A stretch of DNA of 64,000 nt from Roseateles saccharophilus (GCF_004342485.1 NZ_SMBU01000022.1:26815-90814); one strand, 5' to 3'. Positions 45,701 through 54,016 are shown, numbered from the stretch's first letter. Made by a program: numbers and translations. Notes: generated from the letters alone by a model not told the origin.

Positions 45701-48700
45701 CCAAGAAGCTGCGGCCGAAGTTGAGCGCCAGGCCTGGCGACGGCAATGACAGATCCAGGCTCGATGGCTTGACCGGCGGCGCCATCTGGGCGTTGGCCTT
45801 CATGATCTCGAAGCCCAAGAGGTCTCCAATGTTGTTCACTTGAACACCATTGGCAGCAAGTGCCGCCGCGTCGATCTCGAGCTGCCGGTAGAAGTCGCCA
45901 ACGATATTGCCGAGCAGCGGGCGCAGATTGGCCCAGATGGCATCCCAGGCTTCGGGCGTGATGCCCTTGGGTCGCATCTGGTCTTTTTGAGCGTCCCAGT
46001 CGATGGTCTTCAACAGGTTGACCTGGGACAGATTGAAGTCGCTCACGACGTGAGCGGCCTTGGGTGACGGGAAGAAGAGGTGCCCGAAGTCCATGCTGCC
46101 GCCGGGGCCGAGCAGTTCCGGCAACTTTGGGTCGACCAGGTCCAGGTGCTTGTCCGAGGAGACATTGGTCGAGTCGACCTGCAGGAAGGGCACCGGTACG
46201 GCCAAGCCGTTGACGCCGTGCACGGTGACCGTCATCGGGATCGGTGCGCCGACGTGCACCACGGACGGGGTCAGGATGGTGCTGCTGGCGAAGTTGCCGA
46301 TCGGCACGCTGACAATGTCAAGCGTGGACGAGGCGTTCGCGACCTGAGCGCCGTCCGTGGCGCGCACCGTGTAGCTGCCCAGGGGCACGGCGCTCAAATC
46401 GAAGGTGGCCTCGACGCGTGTCGAGTCGACAAAGTTCACCGAGCCGGGGTAGTAGATCGTGCCGTCGCTCGCGACCAGGCTCACCCTTGTCTGCTGCGTG
46501 AACTGGCTACCCTGCAGCAGGATATAGCGGTTCGGCGTGGGCGTGACTTCGTGCTCTGGCCCGAAGTCGGTCACGGCAAAACTCGCTGATTTCGCGCTCA
46601 GGGTGTAGGTCTGTGCCGCGCCACCGTTGGGCAGGCCGTGCAGCAACACGTAGTAGTCGCCGCCCTGCGCATTGCTCAAGCGCAATTTGGCGTCTGCGGC
46701 GGTGGTGCTCGTGGTCTGGTCGTAGTCGCTGCGGCTGGGCAGTGTGCCGTAGCGCAAATAGACCTGCGCGCCGGCCGGCCCGGCGGTGGCCGAGATGTCC
46801 AGGTTCGCGCCAGGTGGTACGACAAGGTGGTACCAAGTGTCTTGGCCATCGCCCAGTTGGCCGGTGGCGGTCTGGCCGATCTGCAACGCAGGGATGCGGG
46901 TCACGAGAGTTCCGGTGGACACGCCGGTGTTGTTGACGCGGTTCGGATCGTTGACCTGGCCGCGGCTGTCTGCGACGACGATCACGTGGTAGGCCCCATC
47001 GGGAACCCCGGGCAGCGCGGCATTCACGACGTCGTGGTAGCTTGCACCCGCGGCCACGTCTGTGCTGTGCTGAACGCGCGCGAGCAGGATGTCGCCCGGG
47101 TCGAGGGCGGCGTCGGTGGACAGGTAGACCGAGTCTGTCCAGCCGCCGCTGGCCGGCAGCCCGCCGATGTTGTTGACGGTGATATCGAGGCTCGCCTGCT
47201 GTCCGGGAGCGAGCGTGCCGCTTGGCAGGGTGATGGTGCCCACGGCGAGGTCCGCTGCGCTGGCCTGTGCGTTCAAGGTGAAGCCGGTGTTCGACAGCGT
47301 GGAGCTGAACAGGGTCCCGCCAGCGCTGGTCGGCAAAGTGACGGAGGCGAAGCTGCCGGTATGCGAGGGAAATTGCATCACCTGGAAGCTGTCACCGCCG
47401 GTCGGACCGAATCCGTTCACTAGCGTCGACTTGAAGTTGCCGTCGAGCGTGGCATTGCCGCCGCTCACCAGGCGGCCGAATTGCCCGCTCGCCGGGTTGC
47501 CCCCAATCTGGGTCGCGAGCGTTGCAGCACTGCCCTGGGTGTAGGTCCCCGCGACATTCAATGCACTGCCCGCGTCAAGGGTCAGGGTTCCTGTGTTCGT
47601 CAGGTTGCCCGCCGTGGCGAAGTTGCGCCCCCTCAAGACGTTCAGGCTGCCGGCATTGGTGCTCAGCGGGTTGAGGGCATCGAAGGACGATCCGGCACCG
47701 TCCAGCGTGACGTTGCCCTGGTTGGATGCGATCGCCCCGGGCAATTTCAGCGACGAATTGGTCCCGACGATCCATTGCCCTCCGGTCAGGGTCGTGCCGC
47801 TGATTTGAGCCACTGCGGCGTCAAGCAGGTTGAGCGTGCCCGAGCGCACCTCGACGGTCCCCATGTTGTTGAACGGGGTGCCATAGCCACTGCCAGCCAC
47901 ACCGGTGCCGCCGGACTTGCGGAGCGTGCCGGCGTTGTTCACCGCCACGCCGCCGACGAGGTATTGCCGGGTGAAGCCCCCGTCGCTCTGCAGGTCCCAC
48001 AGCCCGTTGTTTTGCAATGTACCGCCCAAGGTGGTGCTGCCGCTGGTGTAGTCCAGCTGCACATTGCCCGACTGCTGGTGCACCGTGCCATCGTTGATGA
48101 TCAGGCCCCCGATGGCCTTGGTGCTGCTGCCGACGAGGCTCAAGCTGCCCTGGTTGTCAAAACCAGCGGTGCCGCCGTTGATGACGCCGCCGCTCCACTG
48201 GAACATGCCGTCCGGCAGATTGAAGCTTGCGCCCGCACTACCTGCAAACAGTACGTTGCCGGCGAGCGCGACCGTCCCTGTACCGCTGCCGGTGAAATGA
48301 CCGCTGTAGGTCACGCCGACGTTGCCCGAGGTGTCCGAACTGTCGGCAAGGTCCAGGATGGCGCCTGCCGCGACCTTGAGGCTGCCGCCGGTCACGGTGC
48401 CGCGATCGAAGGTCAGCGTGCCGGTTTCGACATCGACGGTCCCGCCACTGGTGTCGAATCCGGTCAAGGCGAATATGGAGGTGCCGGCGGCCGACTTGCG
48501 CAGCGTTCCCTGATTGATGAATAGCGGCCCGGCGCCACTACCGCCCCCTTCGGTGTTGATGGTGATGAGTTCATTCCCCTGCTGCAGGTCGAACTGCGCA
48601 CCGGCACGGTTGGTGAACACGCTGCCGGCGTACATCCCGAAGCTGTAGCCGTTCACCGTGAAGTTGCCCGCGTTGTTCACGAGGCCTGCGAGGATGGGCA

Positions 48701-50969
48701 GGGTCGTGCTGGCCGTCGGATCGTCGTCGGCACGGCTGAAGCTGCCAATGTTGAGCAATCCGGCACTGCCGCCGTCGATGTGACCGCTGTTCCAGCGCAG
48801 CAAGCCAGGCTGGAAGTTAAACGAGGCCCCAGTGGGAGACACGGTGTACAGGTCGCCGTCGAGGCGCACGGCGCCAGCGCCAGAGCCTGAGAACGCGCCG
48901 GCAAGCGTGTGCGTGCCCGCCAGTTGGAGCTCCGTACCGCTGGCGGCATTGAAGGTGCCGCCGTTTTGCGTCCCACCATTGATTCGCAGAATGCCAGCTT
49001 GCACGTCGACGGTGCCGCCCTGGTTGTTGAGCGTGACTGGGCCGAGCGACACCGTGCCGCCTCCGGACTTTCGCAGCGTGCCGCTGTTGTCCATGGCTGG
49101 AGCATCGGCATAGCGATGGGTGAATGCGAAATCACCTTGAATGTCGACAAGGCTGTGGTTGTCGAGAGTGCCCACGCCCAGGTCATCGAACTGCAGGCCG
49201 CCGGCCTTCAGGTTGATGGTGCCGTCGTTGCGCAAGGTGCCGCCGAGGGTCTTTGTGGCGGACCCGCTGATGTCAATCGTGCCCAGGTTGCGTACGCCCA
49301 CGGCACCGCCAGCGATGCCACCGCCGGTCCACTGGAACATGCCGGCCGGAAGGTTGAACGTTGCGCCCGTGCCGCTTGAGGCCAGCACGTTGCCCGCCAA
49401 CTGCACCGTCCCCCCTCCACCACCGGTGTACAAGCCACCATAGGAAACCACCACGTTGCCCGAGGTGTCGGCGCTGTTGGTCAGGTCGAGCTTCGCGCCC
49501 GTCGCGACCTGGAAGTTGCCACTCGTGCTTTGGCCGCCGTTGCTGCCCAAGGCCAGTGTGCCCGTGCGTACGTCAATCGTGCCGCCAGCGTTGCTGAAGG
49601 CACCGCCGACCACGGTGGAGGAGCCCGTGCCGACGGACTTGCGCAGCGTGCCCTGATTGGTGAAGCTCGCCGCCGTGCTGTTGGCCGCGCCGCCGGGATA
49701 CAGGTTGTAGTCGCCCTGCAGGTCCCACACGCCCGTGGCCGTGTTGTTGACCGTGGCCGCGTAGTCGAGCGCCGTATTGCCGAGTTGCGCGATCGTGCCG
49801 CTGTTGGTCCAGTCGCCAAATAAGGTCGCCGCGCCACTCGAAGGCGACAGACTCAAGTAGCCCGTGTTGCTGAACGTCGTGCCGTTGGCATTGAACTTGC
49901 CTGACAACTGAACGGCCGGGCTTGAAAAATTGAACGTCGCGCCACCGTTGCCTGCGGTCCACCAACCATAGGTGTCATTGCTTGCCAGGAAACGGACCTG
50001 CCCGGCGCCGCCACCCGTGAAGGTGCCGGTCAAAGTGGTGCGGCCGTTGAACGACAGAACCGCGCCAGCACCGGCCGTGAACATCCCGCCGGCAAACGCG
50101 CTGGTGCCGGCGTAACCGACGCCGCCAACCGTCAGGGTGCCTGACTCGGCATCGACGGTGCCGCCGTTGTTGATGAAGGTGCTGGTCACCGACGAGGTGC
50201 CGATGCCGCCCGACTTGCGGAAGGTGCCGCTGTTCGTGAAGCTGTCGCCCCAGGCCTGACTGGTGATGGAGGCATCGCCCTGCAGGTCCACCAGCCCCGT
50301 GTTGTTGAGTGAGCCGGTCCCGAAATAGTCGAGCTGCAGGGAACCGCCCTTACCGTTGAGCGTGCCGCTGTTGTCGATCGTCGAGGCGGTGTAGTCACTG
50401 CCCGTGAAGCTGAGGGTGCCGGTGTTGAGCAGGCTGCCGCTGCCCGTGAGGATGGCGTTGTTGAAATTCGAACTGCCCTTTGTCGCCAGCATGCCGCCAA
50501 TCGCCAAGTTGGCGTTGGTCACGCCCAGCGTCCCGTCGATCTCTGAGGCTGTGGCCAGCGTAAGCGTGCCGCTCGTGATGGACAGGGCATCGCGCGAGAC
50601 CAGGCTGTTCACGGCCTGGTTATTGCGCATTGTGATGATCGGTGCCGCACCAGCGACATCGATCAGGACGTTGTCGCTGGCTGTGGGCGTGCGCGCGATG
50701 CCGCTGCTGTCTCGCCAGTTCGAGGCGTCGTCCCAGAATCCGTTACTGCTGCCGACCCATGAGATGGTAGGGGTGGGTGTCGTGAGCAGCGCAACGGCCA
50801 CCGGTGTCAGCTGCGGACTCACGCTGGCAGCCACACCACCTAGTCCGGTCCCCGACATCAGGATGCGTGGCTCCAAGGTCTCGACCAACAGGCGAGGATT
50901 TGTCCCCTTGCAACGCCGATTTGGAACGGCCTTGCGCCGATCCGACCGCGAACTTGTGGCTGTGTTCAT
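39708..50969 (-). CDS. Giant LEPR-type multidomain RHS/YD-repeat protein
   Basis: A 3753-residue protein. The ATG at 50969 has GGGGAG upstream; a TTG six bases earlier is less likely. The N-terminus carries LEPRILMSG (residues 32-40), the LEPR-xLL-type motif seen at the start of very long repetitive bacterial proteins. Approximate layout: beta-rich repeats 70-1234 with recurring GTLRKSGG; CARDB-like 1235-1355; PPC-like and Ig-like modules to 1570; RHS/YD repeats 1740-2450; RHS core 2452-2549 (ARYYDSNQGRFMQADPLGL); a Gly-rich beta segment to 2660; DUF11/Fn3-like modules to 3000; two cadherin-like repeats to 3270; cohesin-like 3394-3527; dockerin-like 3527-3591 with two Asp-rich loops (GDASGDMAYSKLDFTLMNRV and GDIDRNGVLQSADAMKLALQ); a Pro/Ala-rich tail. 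There is no classical signal peptide. It is the first gene of the six-gene operon. An adhesin or surface-structure role is likely; a toxin role is not supported. Confidence 0.9.
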   Translation of the reverse strand: MNTATSSRSDRRKAVPNRRCKGTNPRLLVETLEPRILMSGTGLGGVAASVSPQLTPVAVALLTTPTPTISWVGSSNGFWDDASNWRDSSGIARTPTASDNVLIDVAGAAPIITMRNNQAVNSLVSRDALSITSGTLTLATASEIDGTLGVTNANLAIGGMLATKGSSNFNNAILTGSGSLLNTGTLSFTGSDYTASTIDNSGTLNGKGGSLQLDYFGTGSLNNTGLVDLQGDASITSQAWGDSFTNSGTFRKSGGIGTSSVTSTFINNGGTVDAESGTLTVGGVGYAGTSAFAGGMFTAGAGAVLSFNGRTTLTGTFTGGGAGQVRFLASNDTYGWWTAGNGGATFNFSSPAVQLSGKFNANGTTFSNTGYLSLSPSSGAATLFGDWTNSGTIAQLGNTALDYAATVNNTATGVWDLQGDYNLYPGGAANSTAASFTNQGTLRKSVGTGSSTVVGGAFSNAGGTIDVRTGTLALGSNGGQSTSGNFQVATGAKLDLTNSADTSGNVVVSYGGLYTGGGGGTVQLAGNVLASSGTGATFNLPAGMFQWTGGGIAGGAVGVRNLGTIDISGSATKTLGGTLRNDGTINLKAGGLQFDDLGVGTLDNHSLVDIQGDFAFTHRYADAPAMDNSGTLRKSGGGTVSLGPVTLNNQGGTVDVQAGILRINGGTQNGGTFNAASGTELQLAGTHTLAGAFSGSGAGAVRLDGDLYTVSPTGASFNFQPGLLRWNSGHIDGGSAGLLNIGSFSRADDDPTASTTLPILAGLVNNAGNFTVNGYSFGMYAGSVFTNRAGAQFDLQQGNELITINTEGGGSGAGPLFINQGTLRKSAAGTSIFALTGFDTSGGTVDVETGTLTFDRGTVTGGSLKVAAGAILDLADSSDTSGNVGVTYSGHFTGSGTGTVALAGNVLFAGSAGASFNLPDGMFQWSGGVINGGTAGFDNQGSLSLVGSSTKAIGGLIINDGTVHQQSGNVQLDYTSGSTTLGGTLQNNGLWDLQSDGGFTRQYLVGGVAVNNAGTLRKSGGTGVAGSGYGTPFNNMGTVEVRSGTLNLLDAAVAQISGTTLTGGQWIVGTNSSLKLPGAIASNQGNVTLDGAGSSFDALNPLSTNAGSLNVLRGRNFATAGNLTNTGTLTLDAGSALNVAGTYTQGSAATLATQIGGNPASGQFGRLVSGGNATLDGNFKSTLVNGFGPTGGDSFQVMQFPSHTGSFASVTLPTSAGGTLFSSTLSNTGFTLNAQASAADLAVGTITLPSGTLAPGQQASLDITVNNIGGLPASGGWTDSVYLSTDAALDPGDILLARVQHSTDVAAGASYHDVVNAALPGVPDGAYHVIVVADSRGQVNDPNRVNNTGVSTGTLVTRIPALQIGQTATGQLGDGQDTWYHLVVPPGANLDISATAGPAGAQVYLRYGTLPSRSDYDQTTSTTAADAKLRLSNAQGGDYYVLLHGLPNGGAAQTYTLSAKSASFAVTDFGPEHEVTPTPNRYILLQGSQFTQQTRVSLVASDGTIYYPGSVNFVDSTRVEATFDLSAVPLGSYTVRATDGAQVANASSTLDIVSVPIGNFASSTILTPSVVHVGAPIPMTVTVHGVNGLAVPVPFLQVDSTNVSSDKHLDLVDPKLPELLGPGGSMDFGHLFFPSPKAAHVVSDFNLSQVNLLKTIDWDAQKDQMRPKGITPEAWDAIWANLRPLLGNIVGDFYRQLEIDAAALAANGVQVNNIGDLLGFEIMKANAQMAPPVKPSSLDLSLPSPGLALNFGRSFLGDSIAGRYTLGRLGRGWVDSFDFFASTDAATQVVTIRDGAATRYFAPGSNGSFVGKPGDSGTLTLVNGAYQLREKTGALTVFHADGTLDYLQDPNHNRITASYTNGQMTRLTHTDGDTITLAYNAQGRLAQVADSAGRTAVYGYDASGQELLSVTTAEGTTQYSYTADTSGPQAYALTSIANPDGTHVFYDYDTQGRLKTTQLDGGAQALAYTYDAASMRITDAQNNSATLKFDGAGRVIRTDGAQGQISQTQYNVIGQVAAKAALGGGVATFGYDAMGNATQLTDPTGASLNLTYNPTANGLAQFTDARGNGFNNAFDANGNATRTTMADGSTASYAYDAMGNLVQSVDRNGLVTRTSYNSRGQVTQIVAADGSTTTYTYDAHANLATATNASGTIAMSYDGADRMTRIAYPDGRFLQYSYNTKGQRTQMVDNAGFTTNYGYDAVGRLVAVTDAAGQLIARYSYDTLGHLVRKDEGNGNHTAYSYDASGQLTRIDNIAADGSVNSSYAYSYDLLGRRTSLTTTEGTTSYGYDGDSRLTSVTLPDGRVIAYSYDAAGNRVQVNDAGSVSSYTTNNLNEYTSAAGAANTFDSAGNLVASTGPSGTSAYTYDALGRLLTVTNAGGTWTYEYDALGNRSASVHNGQRTEYLVDPSGLGNVVGTYDGSGALTAHYTYGLGLTSQVAAGNQASYYDFDANGSTVGLSSAAGSYVNSYSYLPFGELRSATQGVANPFQFGGAMGVQADGSGLSFMRARYYDSNQGRFMQADPLGLVGSTNAYSYGSNNPVNRVDPSGLASTNYQFGFGAGGAFTVGVVVNDNGSAYLQVGFGVGVGGGYSVTESPADASDNSLGYSLSFGGGYATGGYDYDPASGAITPNVGLGGAELGVSYTVNTTFLLWSATKPTAPTAPSIAGPFAPELLDDQGQLTACIGSQEDLALEQFDAACSAMPKLAADPVGTVHTEQRSPSDPNFISGPAGFGTAQFVRNDALLPYEIGFENKPSASAPAQQVVITQQLDPNLDLSTFQLGGFGFGSVNVDVPTGRQFYSTRLDERSTLGLFVDATASLDTSSRTVTWTLTAIVPGTLDLPADASIGFLPPDDATGRGEGYASYYVQPKAGLASGAVVNAQASIVFDTNAPVATNVFTNALDADAPTSRVSALPATTNTASFNLAWSGGDGAGSGIASYDIYVSTDGGAFVPLLQATTQTSTVFNGSDGHRYGFYSVATDNVGRQEAPKTAADASTVVPLQPPVIAGLPGPVAFTEGGPPVLAAPALVVTDADSAQLVSATVAIASGVQAGDSLSATTAGTAITASYDPKAGVLTLSGAATVAAYQTVLDSVAFASSSQNPTAYGTDISRGLNWQVSAGTLSSSVVASTINVVGVDQAPVISGAGNAVTFTQGGAAVAVGPAITLSDVDNLALSSARVSISAGLLPGDLLAANTAGTTIAASYDATAGVLTLAGSDTVAHYQQVLDTVSFQSTSANPSNSGSDTSRQVAWQVSDGTLVSAAAGATSLVRIQPTLLQVTALTPTADGFHVAFSEPIATSALNLYDGQGASFGAADLGLFDATGKRIAGSLVVDADRFGLTFVKTGSVLAPGSYTVTLDSRSDAFTDTQGRLLDGNGDGIAGGNYVGSFNVASSSTATLSVGEIARGPGQSLAIPAVNYGFPVVLDGAAGATRVAFTLQYDPSLLQVSGLSAGALPAGSSVQTDTSTPGLMRVTIQAGAPLPTGRIVLGRLDATVPMTAPYRTDGLLHLTNLQLDGGARAMIGADGVLAVGYIGDASGDMAYSKLDFTLMNRVLLNQDSGFGAWPLVDPTVIGDIDRNGVLQSADAMKLALQIAGIPQKDIPQIPTASSATPSANPATGASAVALGGPSVPAAVTVQATPISPTASHAVDRSATTLRHAAVPLSTSFSHQSAATLLAQRTASVVRPAEPAAPTSASPASAATPQIVLDVRSVDFHVERRVPQPWIAAWLMPPPDDDPEPVKPWALVVRRQAPLPVH

Positions 50970-51426
50970 CGTCAACTCCCCTGCGAGTTTTGAGCTGTAA
51001 ACGTGCCTCGCGCCCCGAGCGCTGTACCTTCTTGAGTCCGTCCGTCAGTCGCGTTCCGGCGGCGGTCCAATCCCGTTTGAGCCTGAGGCAATGCCGGCAT
51101 CGCGAAATCATCTGTCGCAGAGACAACCGTAAATTCGGCGTCAAAGCGGACAGCCAGCCCGCAAGCCGCTGCTCTTCGAGGGGGGCGGACGCCCGCAACA
51201 TGCCGGTGGAGCTGGAAAACACGCACGGCGACGATTGAGCAACCACCTGTCCGCCAGGCGGCTCCCGAGGCGGCTTGGCGCGCCTCACTTTCTCCTCACT
51301 CTTGGTGATTCGGGCACCCAGGAACCAGGGGTGCTGCCTGTCGTTGCGGTCGGTACGCGGTGAGCAAATCGAGCGCGGCTGCTGCCGTCCGGCGGCTCTG
51401 GCCGGCGGTTCGGGGGGCGGCGAAGC
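50970..51426. other. Leader region of the giant-gene operon
   Basis: About 450 bp with no supported gene. It must contain the minus-strand promoter of the giant-protein operon. Frames on either strand are short or low in coding character. I found no clear sigma-70 or sigma-54 box. Confidence 0.4.
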
Positions 51427-51995
51427 ATGGCGGGCAATATGGACTTCAGTCGCGCGAGGCTTGGCGGGTGTGCCACAGGGCTGTCGATGCTGCTCGCGGC
51501 ATCGATGAGCGGCCCATGCCGCGCGGACGATCTGGCCGAGCCCCCCGTGTTCGCCAGCCAGAACGGCGTGCTCGACACATGATGGTGGCGATGCCCGCGC
51601 CAGCGCCCGGCATCTCCCTCGTCCCGCCCGGGCGTGCGACCGCCCTGCATCCCACAGGCTGTGGTGTTCCAAGTCTGCCAGCGGCCGTCGAGCGGGCTCG
51701 GCTGCCCGGCTGACAGCGGTACGGTCGCGCCGTATGGCGGGTTGCGGCTGGCGCTCAATCCCGGCGACACGTTGAAGGTCCGGTATGTGAACCGGCTGCC
51801 CAAGCTGGACCCGAACAAGCTGCGCCATGAAAACGACCCCGGCGAAGCCAACCTCTACCTGAACCCGACCAATCTGCACACGCACGGGCTGCTCACGCCG
51901 GCGCGCGCGCCGACCGTCGGCGACCCGAGCTTCGGCGATTTCGTCTACGTCTCGGTCTTCAATTCCGCGAACGGCATTCTGGTGCCGCAGGCGAC
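51427..51995 (+). pseudogene. Multicopper oxidase, frameshifted 5' fragment
   Basis: From the ATG at 51427 a signal-peptide-bearing start (LSMLLAASMSGPCRADDLAE, then PPVFASQNGVLDT) stops at a TGA near 51583. Similarity continues in a second frame (MVAMPAPAPGISLVPPGRAT) and then a third (VFQVCQRPSSGLGC, RLALNPGDTLKVRYVNRLPK, LYLNPTNLHTHGLLTPARAP). NLHTHG is the first copper-binding motif of the N-terminal cupredoxin domain. The rest of the oxidase, including the remaining copper sites, is absent. It is a decayed remnant in an area that also holds a broken YnfA-like gene. Confidence 0.72.
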
Positions 51996-52112
51996 CCACC
52001 GTAGGCGTCCGCCCAAGTCACGTTGAAGTCGCATGACCGGCCCTGGATGCTTGTGTCCACGAGTAATGCGTGGACACATGAGTACCTCGCGCTACCGTGG
52101 GTCCGTGCAGCG

Positions 52113-52532
52113 TCACTTCATGGAGATGGAGAACAGGGCAAGCTCGACTCGTTCGACCGAGACCCGGCGCCAGAAAGCCAGCCCATCCAGGTTGCTTCGG
52201 AAGACGAGCAGATGCGCCTTGTCTATCCCCTCTGCGCGAAGTCCCTCCAGCGCCGCAGTAAGCAACATTCGGCCGTGGCCGGCTCGCCGAAACTGAGGAT
52301 CGACGACCAGATGGTGGATCAAGCCTCGCCGCCCGTCATGTCCGCACAAGATGGTGCCTGCAACGATACCGTCAATCCTGACCACAAAGCTCAGGCCCGG
52401 ATTGCGCCCGAGGGAACCTGCAATGCACTCGTGAGCATCAGCTGAGCTTAAACCTATGCCCGGAGTTCGCTTCCAGAGCGCGATGGCTTGGTCGTAGTGT
52501 TCGATCTTGAATTCGTGGACGGTGCCGCTCAT
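52113..52532 (-). CDS. GNAT-family N-acetyltransferase
   Basis: A 139-residue acetyltransferase. LSFVVRIDGIVAGTILCGHD forms strands 2-4 and LIHHLVVDPQFRRAGHGRML carries the acetyl-CoA pyrophosphate loop (R/Q-x-x-G-x-G/A pattern as RRAGHG). The C-terminal LLVFRSNLDGLAFWRRVSVE is typical of the family's last helix and strand. The start at 52532 gives MSGTVHEFKIEHYDQAIALW, the usual N-terminal strand and helix. It is a lone minus-strand gene between two decayed genes. The substrate is unknown. Confidence 0.85.
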   Translation of the reverse strand: MSGTVHEFKIEHYDQAIALWKRTPGIGLSSADAHECIAGSLGRNPGLSFVVRIDGIVAGTILCGHDGRRGLIHHLVVDPQFRRAGHGRMLLTAALEGLRAEGIDKAHLLVFRSNLDGLAFWRRVSVERVELALFSISMK

Positions 52533-52540
52533 AGCCGACG

Positions 52541-52817
52541 CATGGTTGTCGAAGCGATATCTTCGCAGTGTCTGAAACAGCCGAGCAAGCCCGCTTGGCT
52601 GCTGGTACCGGCCGCCGCAAGCCTGGCGCTCTTTGCCCAGCTGCTGTCCCTGCACCCCACGGCCCCAAGGCCGGGTGTAGGCCGCCTACGGCGGCGTGGC
52701 CATGCTGTGGCGGATGTGGGCCGTGGACCGGTTGCCCATGGCCGCTGACTGGCTTGGCATGACGCTGTGCCTGCCGGGCTGGCCGTCATCATGTTCGGGC
52801 CTAGGGCCAAGGAATGA
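52541..52817 (+). pseudogene. YnfA/UPF0060-family membrane protein remnant
   Basis: The plus strand reads KPAWLLVPAAASLALFAQLL then SLHPTA, then in another frame AAYGGVAMLWRMWAVDRLPM and AADWLGMTLCLPG, then in a third frame LAVIMFGPRAKE followed by a stop at 52815-52817. These are consecutive blocks of the small four-helix YnfA/UPF0060 family (AYGGVY..LW.W.VDG and a final ..GPR). At least two frameshifts are present and the first helix is degraded or missing, so no functional protein is expected. Confidence 0.68.
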
Positions 52818-52930
52818 GGGGCGGGACTCGGCGTCACGTCTCCGCCGGGTAGCGTCCTCAAAGCCGAGCGAACGGTAGGTGTGACGCAGCCAATATGGCG
52901 ACACTTCACGCAGCAGAAGGGGACGGGCCA

Positions 52931-54016
52931 TCAGAAGAGTTCCGTGCCGCCGTATCCTGGAACCTCGAGTTCTCCGCTGGCCAGCAGCGCCTGGTAATCG
53001 CAAACGCGATTGCGCCCCGTTCTCTTGGCCTGATAGAGCGCCCTGTCCGCGCAGCTCAGCACCTCCTGCGGCAGTTCGCTGGGGTCGGCAAGGCTCAGCC
53101 CGGCACTGACCGTGACGTGTCCGACCTGCGGAAAGCTGTGGCGCTCCACCGCCCGACGCAATCGTTCCAGGACTTCACGCGCATCGTCTGCGGTCGGCGC
53201 TGAAAACAGTGCCACGAACTCCTCGCCACCATAGCGAAACAGCAGATCCGAACTGCGCAGCTCGGCCATCATCACCCGGGACACGAGCAGCAGGACCTCG
53301 TCGCCGACGACATGACCAAAGCTGTCGTTGACGTTCTTGAAATGGTCGACATCAATGACGGCCACCCAATGGGCGCGCGAAGACGAAGGCACCCGGCGGC
53401 CGTCGGGATCGGCGGCGGCGTCGTCCGTGGGCGACAGGATCGTCCAGATGCGGTCGAAACTGTTTTCCAGGGCCTGCCGGTTGAGTAGGCCCGTGAGCCG
53501 GTCGCGCTGGCTGGCGTCCAGCAGATCGTAGTAGTTGGAGAAGACCTCCAGCACCCCTTTGATGATCGCGTCCTCGGCCAGCGTCACCTCGCGGTCGCGG
53601 TTGAAGACGAAGTAGCCGCAAATCTCTCGGCCACCAAACAGCGGGTAGGCGATCAGCAGGTCACTCGCTTGTGTGCGTTTGCGGGTGCACGGTTTGCCCA
53701 GCAAGCGAACGTTCTCAAGCAGTTCCTTGACCTCTGTCGGAACGTCGACAGAGTTGTAAATCTGCTCCGTTCGCTCGACCGACCGCGCTAGGCCGTCGGA
53801 CTCGACCACTCGCGACTGGTGGTGGTGCAGCACGCGCACGGCGGCCGTGAGATCGTCGGTACGGTACAGCGACGATTCCAACAACCCAAGCATCGGGCAG
53901 AGGGTCTTGAGCAGGCTTTGTTCCAGCAGCCCTGTGTCGCGGATCGCCGTCATTTTGCCCAGCTTGTGAAGCAGGCTGGGGATTTGCGTCTTCGGGGAGT
54001 CGCTGAGGGTGCTCAT
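52931..54016 (-). CDS. Diguanylate cyclase (GGDEF) with N-terminal sensor region
   Basis: A 361-residue cytoplasmic protein. Residues about 10-165 form a GAF-like sensor region (LLENVRLLGKPCTRKRTQAS, AYPLFGGREICGYFVFNRDR). The GGDEF domain (about 180-340) has LDASQRDRLTGLLNRQALEN, VIDVDHFKNVNDSFGHVVGD and active site RYGGEEFVALF, with the VSAGLSLAD and ADRALYQAKRTGRNRV blocks. The GGEEF site is intact, so it should make cyclic di-GMP. The ATG at 54016 is the clearest start; longer in-frame extensions lack family character. It is transcribed divergently from the SRPBCC gene. Confidence 0.9.
   Translation of the reverse strand: MSTLSDSPKTQIPSLLHKLGKMTAIRDTGLLEQSLLKTLCPMLGLLESSLYRTDDLTAAVRVLHHHQSRVVESDGLARSVERTEQIYNSVDVPTEVKELLENVRLLGKPCTRKRTQASDLLIAYPLFGGREICGYFVFNRDREVTLAEDAIIKGVLEVFSNYYDLLDASQRDRLTGLLNRQALENSFDRIWTILSPTDDAAADPDGRRVPSSSRAHWVAVIDVDHFKNVNDSFGHVVGDEVLLLVSRVMMAELRSSDLLFRYGGEEFVALFSAPTADDAREVLERLRRAVERHSFPQVGHVTVSAGLSLADPSELPQEVLSCADRALYQAKRTGRNRVCDYQALLASGELEVPGYGGTELF

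Noticed and set aside
40000..49900. Long plus-strand open frames opposite the giant gene (for example 44259-45167 and 47481-48524)
   Set aside because: They are antisense shadows of a GC-rich, repeat-containing gene. They lack ribosome sites and recognisable motifs, and the minus-strand domains are coherent across the whole interval.
42950..50700. Possible CRISPR array from repeated short motifs
   Set aside because: The repetition is at protein level (YD and beta repeats) inside one open frame, with no constant-length spacers or cas genes.
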